Below, piece after piece: positions 6,980 through 11,262 of a stretch of 11,262 nucleotides of DNA. Position 1 is the stretch's first letter. Each line of letters opens with the position of its first letter. Source of the DNA: an uncultured Aquincola sp. (GTDB lineage Bacteria > Pseudomonadota > Gammaproteobacteria > Burkholderiales > Burkholderiaceae); NCBI GenBank assembly GCA_937883885.1, contig CAKZXL010000799.1, positions 1 to 11,262 of the forward strand, written 5' to 3'. The translations under genes and the position numbers were made by a program. Under the pieces are notes generated by a model that was not told the origin of the DNA, did no database searches, and worked only from the letters and a program-made list of their open reading frames with translations.

Positions 6980-6988
6980 TGCTATACT
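6980..6988 (+). promoter_or_regulatory. rpsT promoter: extended -10 (TGC-TATACT)
   Basis: TATACT at 6983-6988 is preceded by TG one base upstream (6980-6981), an extended -10 arrangement. The region where a -35 would lie is a poor match to TTGACA, which extended -10 promoters can tolerate. Transcription would start near 6995, giving a leader of about 30 nt before the rpsT ATG at 7025. Confidence 0.6.
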
Positions 6989-7024
6989 CGCTGGCTCTGC
7001 ATCACCCGGCAAACCACATACGCT

Positions 7025-7336
7025 ATGGCAACCTCTTCCAAAGCCAAGAAGAAGACCGTCCGCCTCGCCTCCGGCCGCAAGCGCGCGCGCCAGGACGTGA
7101 AGCTGAACGCTGCTAACACCGCCCTGCGCTCGAAGTTCCGCACCGTCGTCAAGAACGTGCAGAAGGCCGTCGTCGCTGGCGACAAGGCCAAGGCCACCGA
7201 ACTGTTCGCAGTCGCCCAGAGCGTCATCGACTCGGTCGCTGACAAGGGCATCTTCCACAAGAACAAGGCTGCCCGCCACAAGAGCCGCCTGTCGGCCAAG
7301 GTCAAGGCCCTGTCGGCCGCGACCGCCTCGGCCTGA
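7025..7336 (+). CDS. rpsT: 30S ribosomal protein S20
   Basis: A 103-residue, very Lys/Arg-rich helical protein that binds 16S rRNA in the small subunit. The start [20 protein letters not shown] and the signature [20 protein letters not shown] (75-94) are characteristic of S20. It is somewhat longer than the E. coli protein (about 87 residues) through insertions and an Ala-rich C-terminus. Codon use is biased to preferred codons, as expected for a highly expressed gene. No Shine-Dalgarno sequence is visible upstream of the ATG at 7025; S20 is known in E. coli for a weak, autoregulated start. It is monocistronic, with its own promoter and terminator. Confidence 0.97.
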   Translation: MATSSKAKKKTVRLASGRKRARQDVKLNAANTALRSKFRTVVKNVQKAVVAGDKAKATELFAVAQSVIDSVADKGIFHKNKAARHKSRLSAKVKALSAATASA

Positions 7337-7359
7337 TCAGCCGGCCAGTCGGGTGATGT

Positions 7360-7390
7360 AAAAAAAGGGCCTGCTCTGCAGGCCCTTTTT
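7360..7390. terminator. Bidirectional intrinsic terminator between rpsT and the DUF3579 gene
   Basis: An 8-bp stem, GGGCCTGC (7367-7374) with GCAGGCCC (7378-7385), closes a TCT loop. It is followed by TTTTT (7386-7390) and preceded by an A run (7360-7366). The A run makes a T tract on the minus strand, so the element can end rpsT rightward and the DUF3579 gene leftward. Textbook form. Confidence 0.92.
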
Positions 7391-7396
7391 ACGTGA

Positions 7397-7444
7397 GGGG
7401 TGCCGCGGGCACCCCTTGTCGCATCCGGGGCCGCCACCGGCCCC
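7397..7444. other. Two further stem-loops beside the terminator
   Basis: GGGGTGCC (7397-7404) and GGCACCCC (7408-7415) form a perfect 8-bp stem with a GCG loop. GGGGCC (7427-7432) and GGCCCC (7439-7444) form a 6-bp stem with a 6-nt loop. Neither is followed by a T run on either strand. They lie between the DUF3579 stop and the bidirectional terminator, in that gene's 3' untranslated RNA, where they could protect or fold the transcript end. Confidence 0.6.
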
Positions 7445-7450
7445 TCGCCT

Positions 7451-7795
7451 TCAGCGCGCCGCAGGCGGCGGCACGTCGGGCAGCACGCACACCTCGGCCA
7501 CTTGCAGGTCGTTGTCGCGGGCGAAGTTCATCACGAAGTCCCAGGCCATGGGCTCGATTTCCTTCAGCGCCTCGCTGATCAGCACCGCCTTGACCTTGCC
7601 CACCGACGTGGGCACGCAGTAGGGCGAATAGCCGATGCGCGCGCCCGGGCCGCCCACGTTGCCGCCCGGCCGAAAACACGACATGGCTCCTGCCAGCCGC
7701 TCCGCCCAGTCGCTGGGACGGAAGGTGCGACCGTCCTTGGTCAGACCCTGGACGACGAATTCGCGCGGCTTGGGGGGAGTAGTGAGTGGCTTCAT
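7451..7795 (-). CDS. DUF3579 domain protein, function unknown
   Basis: A 114-residue protein matching the DUF3579 family: FVVQGLTKDGRTFRPSDWAE (about 14-33), a central GYSPYCVPTSVGKVKAVLIS segment and the C-terminal MNFARDNDLQVAEVCVLP. No signal peptide or membrane segment is seen, so it is probably cytoplasmic. The ATG at 7795 is chosen because it gives the family-length product; an open frame up to 7921 would add 42 residues of Cys/Arg/Ala-rich sequence unlike the family. No strong Shine-Dalgarno is visible. In related beta-proteobacteria this gene is typically found near argF and rpsT, as here, but no function follows from that. It is convergent with rpsT and divergent from argD. Confidence 0.85.
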   Translation of the reverse strand: MKPLTTPPKPREFVVQGLTKDGRTFRPSDWAERLAGAMSCFRPGGNVGGPGARIGYSPYCVPTSVGKVKAVLISEALKEIEPMAWDFVMNFARDNDLQVAEVCVLPDVPPPAAR

Positions 7796-7986
7796 GCAGG
7801 ATCTGGCTCGGGCGCGGCACGGGGTGTGCGCGGCCGCAAGCCCATGATTGTGCCCTGAGCCTGTTGCGCCGCAGCACGCCGGGGCTTGCGCCAGGGGGCG
7901 CTGCCGTGCCGTCATGCGCACGCCTTTAGAATCCGGCCCCTCTTGCCCATCAGACGGGCGTTTTCCTGCCCCGCCGGAGCCATTTC
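7796..7986. promoter_or_regulatory. Divergent intergenic region between DUF3579 and argD
   Basis: Toward argD, TAGAAT (7927-7932) is a 5/6 match to a -10 hexamer with no good -35, giving a leader of about 48 nt. GGAG (7976-7979) lies 7 nt before the argD ATG and is a good ribosome binding site. Toward the DUF3579 gene only a weak CACAAT (7852-7847) is seen. A 9-bp inverted repeat, CGCAAGCCC (7835-7843) and GGGCTTGCG (7882-7890), spans the middle, and TTGCGCC recurs at 7864 and 7886, 22 nt apart. No recognisable ArgR box was seen. Confidence 0.45.
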
Positions 7987-9195
7987 ATGACCGTTGACAC
8001 CGCCCTGCCGACCGAGCCGCACGTGATGCACACCTACGGCCGCCTGCCCATCGCGCTGTCGCACGGCCGAGGCTGCAAGGTCTGGGACACGCAGGGCCGC
8101 GAATACCTCGACGGCCTGGGCGGCATCGCCGTCAACACCCTGGGCCATGCGCACCCCAAGCTGGTGCCGGCGCTGCAGGACCAGATCGGCAAGCTGATCC
8201 ACTCCTGCAACTACTACCACGTGCCGCTGCAGGAAACCCTGGCCGCCAAGCTGTGCGAGCTGTCGGGCCTGACCAATGCCTTCTTCTGCTCCACCGGCCT
8301 GGAAGCCAACGAAGCGGCGCTGAAGATCGCCCGCAAATACGGGCATGACAAGGGCATCGAACGGCCCGAAATCATCGTCTACGAGAAGGCCTTCCATGGC
8401 CGCTCCATCGCCACGCTGTCGGCCACCGGCAACGTCAAGGTGCAGGCCGGCTTCGGCCCGCTGGTCGAAGGCTTCGTGCGCGTGCCGATGAACGACCTGG
8501 CCGCGGTGGAGGAAGTGGCGCGCACCAACCCCAACGTGGTGGCGGTGTTCCTGGAAACCATCCAGGGCGAAGGCGGCATCAACCCCGCCCGCACCGATTA
8601 CCTGAAGTCGCTGCGGCGCCTCTGCGACGAGCAGGACTGGCTGCTGATGCTGGACGAGGTGCAGTGCGGCATCGGCCGCACCGGCAAGTGGTTCGCACAC
8701 CAGTGGGCCGGCATCCAGCCCGACGTGATGCCGCTGGCCAAGGGCCTGGGCTCGGGCGTGCCGGTGGGCGCGGTGGTGGCCGGGCCCAAGGCGGCCAAGG
8801 TGTTTGGCCCGGGCAACCACGGCACCACCTTCGGCGGCAACCCGCTGTCCATGCGCGCCGGGGTCGAGACGCTGCGCATCATGGAAGAAGACGGCCTGCT
8901 CGAGAACGCCGCGCGCGTGGGCGGCCTGCTGCGCACCGCCATCGAACGTGAGCTGGAAGGCGTGGAAGGCTTCGTGGAAGTACGTGGCCAGGGCCTGATG
9001 CTGGGCATCGAGCTCGACCGCCCCTGCGGCGAGCTGCTGGGCCAGGCCTGCGACAAGGGCCTGCTGCTGAGCGTGACCGCCGACCGCGTGGTGCGCCTGG
9101 TGCCGCCGCTGATCCTCACGGCTGAAGAAGCCGCACAGATCGTGGCCATCCTGTGCCCGCTGATCAAACAGTTCCTGGCGGGTGGCAAGGCATGA
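7987..9195 (+). CDS. argD: Acetylornithine aminotransferase
   Basis: A 402-residue PLP-dependent class III aminotransferase. It converts N-acetylglutamate semialdehyde and glutamate to N-acetylornithine in arginine synthesis, and relatives can also act on succinyldiaminopimelate for lysine. Visible are STGLEANEAALK (102-113, cofactor phosphate binding), the aromatic/His motif at FHGRS (136-140), DEVQCGIGRTG (223-233, D223 contacting the pyridine nitrogen), the Schiff-base K252 in LAKGLGSGVPVGA, and HGTTFGGNPLS (278-288). Length is typical. The ATG at 7987 has GGAG 7 nt upstream. The close argF neighbour supports ArgD over a broad-specificity omega-aminotransferase. Confidence 0.93.
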   Translation: MTVDTALPTEPHVMHTYGRLPIALSHGRGCKVWDTQGREYLDGLGGIAVNTLGHAHPKLVPALQDQIGKLIHSCNYYHVPLQETLAAKLCELSGLTNAFFCSTGLEANEAALKIARKYGHDKGIERPEIIVYEKAFHGRSIATLSATGNVKVQAGFGPLVEGFVRVPMNDLAAVEEVARTNPNVVAVFLETIQGEGGINPARTDYLKSLRRLCDEQDWLLMLDEVQCGIGRTGKWFAHQWAGIQPDVMPLAKGLGSGVPVGAVVAGPKAAKVFGPGNHGTTFGGNPLSMRAGVETLRIMEEDGLLENAARVGGLLRTAIERELEGVEGFVEVRGQGLMLGIELDRPCGELLGQACDKGLLLSVTADRVVRLVPPLILTAEEAAQIVAILCPLIKQFLAGGKA

Positions 9196-9200
9196 AACCC

Positions 9201-9204
9201 GGAG
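9201..9204 (+). promoter_or_regulatory. argF ribosome binding site (decides the start)
   Basis: GGAG at 9201-9204 lies 8 nt before the ATG at 9213. It lies downstream of the alternative ATG at 9192 that overlaps the argD stop, so it supports 9213 as the real start. Confidence 0.7.
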
Positions 9205-9212
9205 CCCGCCTG

Positions 9213-10127
9213 ATGAAGCACTACCTGCAGTTCAAGGATTTCCGAGCCGAGGAATACGGCTACCTGTTCGAGCGGGCGCTGATCATCAAGCAGCGCTTCA
9301 AGAACTACGAGAAGTACCAGCCGCTGACCGACCGCACGCTGGCCATGATCTTCGAGAAGGCCAGCACCCGCACCCGCGTGAGCTTCGAGGCCGGCATGTA
9401 CCAGATGGGCGGCTCGGTGGTGCACCTGACCACCGGCGACAGCCAGCTGGGCCGGGCCGAGCCGATCGAGGACAGCGCGCGCGTGATCAGCCGCATGGTC
9501 GACCTGGTGATGATCCGCACCTACGAGCAAAGCAAGCTGGAGCGCTTTGCCGCGCATTCGCGCGTGCCGGTGATCAACGGCCTGACCAATGAATACCACC
9601 CGTGCCAGATCCTGGCCGACATCTTCACCTTCATCGAGCACCGCGGCTCGATCGAAGGCAAGGTGGTGGCCTGGGTGGGCGACGGCAACAACATGGCCAA
9701 CACCTGGCTGCAGGCGGCCGAGATCCTGGGCTTCACGGTGCATGTGAGCACGCCCGGCGGCTACGAGATCGACCCCGCGGTGGCCGGCGTGAAGAACCCC
9801 GACTGCTACCGCGTGTTCGCCGATCCCAAGGAAGCCTGCGCCGGCGCCCACCTGGTGACCACCGACGTGTGGACCAGCATGGGCTACGAGGCCGAGAACG
9901 AGGCCCGCCGCCAGGCCTTTGCCAACTGGTGCGTGGACGCCGGGATGATGGCCGAGGCCCAGCCCGACGCCCTCTTCATGCACTGCCTGCCCGCCCACCG
10001 CGGCGAGGAGGTCACGGCCGACGTGATCGACGGCCCGCAGTCGGTGGTGTGGGACGAAGCCGAGAACCGCATGCACGTGCAGAAGGCACTCATGGAGTAC
10101 CTGCTGCTGGGGCGCATCGGCGGCTGA
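9213..10127 (+). CDS. argF: Ornithine carbamoyltransferase
   Basis: A 304-residue enzyme making citrulline from ornithine and carbamoyl phosphate in arginine synthesis; family members are trimers. The carbamoyl-phosphate motif STRTR (51-55), HPCQ (129-132), the ornithine-binding loop DVWTSMG (218-224) and HCLPAHRG (257-264) are all present. The start at 9213 gives the beta-proteobacterial N-terminus MKHYLQFKDF and has a GGAG at proper spacing. An ATG at 9192 overlapping the argD stop (ATGA) would add seven residues and is less likely; a still longer frame from 9153 lies inside argD. It follows argD by 17 nt, an operon placing two arginine steps together. Its stop is 4 nt from the convergent chemotaxis receptor gene, with no terminator between. 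Confidence 0.96.
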   Translation: MKHYLQFKDFRAEEYGYLFERALIIKQRFKNYEKYQPLTDRTLAMIFEKASTRTRVSFEAGMYQMGGSVVHLTTGDSQLGRAEPIEDSARVISRMVDLVMIRTYEQSKLERFAAHSRVPVINGLTNEYHPCQILADIFTFIEHRGSIEGKVVAWVGDGNNMANTWLQAAEILGFTVHVSTPGGYEIDPAVAGVKNPDCYRVFADPKEACAGAHLVTTDVWTSMGYEAENEARRQAFANWCVDAGMMAEAQPDALFMHCLPAHRGEEVTADVIDGPQSVVWDEAENRMHVQKALMEYLLLGRIGG

Positions 10128-10131
10128 TGAA

Positions 10132-11262
10132 TCACGGCTGGCGCAGCTTGAACGTGCCCACCAGCGCCGTCAGCCGCTCGGCCTGCTGCTTCAGGCTGTC
10201 GGCAGCGGCGGCGCTTTCTTCCACCAGCGCGGCGTTGCGCTGCGTCACCTGATCGAGCTGGCTCACCGCGTCGCCCACCTGGCCGATGCCGGTGGATTGC
10301 TCGTTGGTGGCCAGCGAGATGGCCGCGATCAGCTGGCTCACCTGCTGCACCTGGGCCACGATGTCGCGCATCGCATCGCCCGCTTCCTGCGCCCGCTGCG
10401 AACCCGAATCCACGCGCGACACGCTGTCGCCGATGAGCGACTTGATCTCTCGCGCGGCGCCGGCCGAGCGCTGGGCCAGCGCCCGCACTTCGCCCGCCAC
10501 CACCGCAAAGCCGCGGCCGTGGTCGCCGGCACGGGCCGCTTCCACCGCCGCATTGAGCGCCAGCAGGTTGGTCTGGAACGCGATGCCGTCGATGACGCCG
10601 ATGATGTCGGTGATGCGCTGCGAAGCCTTTGCGATGTCCTGCATGGTGGCTGCCACCTGCCCCACCACCGCCCCGCCCTGCGTGGCCGCGGCGCAGGCCC
10701 TCGCGGCCAGCTGGTCGGCCTGGCGGGCGGTCTCGGCATTGCTGCGCACAGTGCCCACCAGCTGCTCCACTGACGCCGCGGTCTGCTGCAGGTTGCTGGC
10801 CTGCTCTTCGGTGCGCTGGCTCAGGTCGACACTGCCCACGGCCACCTGGGCCGAGCCGGTGGCAATGCTGTGGCTGCTCTGCCGCACCTGGCCCACCAGG
10901 TCGGCCAGGCGATCGCGCATGGTGCGGATGGCACCCACCACGCTGCGTGAGCGGCCCGGCGGCAGGTTGAAGTCGATGCTCAGGTCGCCTTCGGCGATGG
11001 CCTGCGCCACGCCCAGCACGTCGCGCGGCTCGCCGCCCATCTGCGCCGTGATGGAGCGGGTGATCAGCAGCGCGGCGCCGGCGCCCAGCAGCAACGCCGC
11101 CGCGCACACCGCCGCGATCAGCACCAGCGCCGCCTCGAAGGTGTTGCGGCCATCGGCCGTGAGCTGCTCGCCCAGCCTGAGGTTGTAGGCCCAGACGGCG
11201 TCGATGGCCTGAGCGGCCGCGCGGTACTGCTGCTCGGCCTCGCCCAGGTACAGGCGGCGCGC
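10132..11262 (-). CDS. Methyl-accepting chemotaxis protein, C-terminal part (N-terminus beyond window)
   Basis: The frame is open to the right edge, and 376 residues are visible. They start in what looks like the last helix of a periplasmic four-helix ligand domain (fragment residues 1-44). Then come a transmembrane helix (about 45-67, [20 protein letters not shown]), a HAMP domain (about 68-120) and a long cytoplasmic coiled-coil signalling domain. The hairpin tip contains [20 protein letters not shown] (224-243) and [15 protein letters not shown] (246-260), which bind CheA and CheW. The C-terminus ends GTFKLRQP without a CheR/CheB-tethering pentapeptide (NWETF-like). The ligand cannot be inferred. 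The annotated ATG/GTG-type start lies outside; a GTG at 11124 inside the TM helix is not the start. Confidence 0.94.
   Translation of the reverse strand, partial: ARRLYLGEAEQQYRAAAQAIDAVWAYNLRLGEQLTADGRNTFEAALVLIAAVCAAALLLGAGAALLITRSITAQMGGEPRDVLGVAQAIAEGDLSIDFNLPPGRSRSVVGAIRTMRDRLADLVGQVRQSSHSIATGSAQVAVGSVDLSQRTEEQASNLQQTAASVEQLVGTVRSNAETARQADQLAARACAAATQGGAVVGQVAATMQDIAKASQRITDIIGVIDGIAFQTNLLALNAAVEAARAGDHGRGFAVVAGEVRALAQRSAGAAREIKSLIGDSVSRVDSGSQRAQEAGDAMRDIVAQVQQVSQLIAAISLATNEQSTGIGQVGDAVSQLDQVTQRNAALVEESAAAADSLKQQAERLTALVGTFKLRQP

Noticed and set aside
5299..7116. Long plus-strand open frame of 605 codons opposite murJ, entering rpsT
   Set aside because: The composition is extremely His/Gln/Arg-rich, which is the antisense image of a hydrophobic membrane protein in GC-rich DNA. 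It overlaps the real rpsT out of frame.
7945..7964. Possible attenuator hairpin in the argD leader (GCCC/GGGC followed by GTTTT)
   Set aside because: The stem is only 4 bp with a 7-nt loop, there is no leader peptide or antiterminator alternative, and it is too weak to call.
9192..9212. Alternative argF start overlapping the argD stop (ATGA)
   Set aside because: It adds seven residues not expected from the family and places the GGAG ribosome binding site downstream of the start. The ATG at 9213 fits both spacing and family N-terminus.
8598..10076. Long minus-strand open frame of 492 codons opposite argD and argF
   Set aside because: It is antisense to two enzymes with full catalytic motifs, and its His/Ala/Gly/Val-rich product resembles no family.
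1..11262. Mobile element, defence system, CRISPR array, tRNA or biosynthetic cluster
   Set aside because: Both strands and all gaps were read for these. No transposase, integrase, toxin-antitoxin pair, regular direct repeats, cloverleaf or clustered accessory genes were seen; every substantial frame is a housekeeping gene or its shadow.

Overview
The window is a GC-rich (roughly 70%) stretch of core chromosome. It most resembles a beta-proteobacterium of the order Burkholderiales (Sphaerotilaceae/Comamonadaceae-like, e.g. the Rubrivivax/Ideonella/Roseateles group). That placement rests on gene content (hda-HAD-pcnB-folK-deoxynucleoside kinase, murJ next to a SirB1-family gene, rpsT, DUF3579, argD, argF) and on the look of the proteins; no database was searched. 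No mobile element, integrase, tRNA, rRNA or CRISPR array was seen, and every gene looks intact except the two cut by the window edges.

Layout. (a) 1-136: the first 14 codons of a minus-strand DUF47/PhoU-like gene run off the left edge. Its upstream region holds Pho-box-like 11-nt-spaced repeats and a likely terminator for the operon to the right. (b) 137-4339, minus strand: a compact operon read hda > HAD-IB phosphatase > pcnB > folK > deoxynucleoside kinase. The first three junctions are stop/start overlaps (ATGA, ATGA, TTGA). It joins control of replication initiation (Hda), RNA 3' polyadenylation (PcnB), folate synthesis (FolK) and deoxynucleoside salvage. (c) 4413-6861, minus strand: murJ (lipid II flippase) followed 22 nt later by a SirB1-family transglutaminase-like/TPR protein. 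The 73-nt gap to hda carries a possible promoter and a 9-bp inverted repeat abutting the hda start codon. (d) 6862-7450: divergent region, then rpsT (ribosomal protein S20) on the plus strand with a strong bidirectional terminator. (e) 7451-7795: small DUF3579 protein, minus strand. (f) 7987-10127, plus strand: argD-argF, two steps of arginine synthesis. (g) 10132-11262, minus strand: the C-terminal part of a methyl-accepting chemotaxis protein running off the right edge, its stop only 4 nt from the argF stop.

Overall this is an ordinary housekeeping region, and I do not see a new multi-gene system. The points most worth checking are small and regulatory: the Pho-box-like array before the DUF47 gene, the inverted repeat that could gate hda translation on read-through mRNA, and the arginine-rich low-complexity tail of PcnB. 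Several starts were chosen at internal codons (hda 4339, pcnB 3003, DUF3579 7795, argF 9213) in preference to longer open frames. folK starts with TTG and murJ with GTG.
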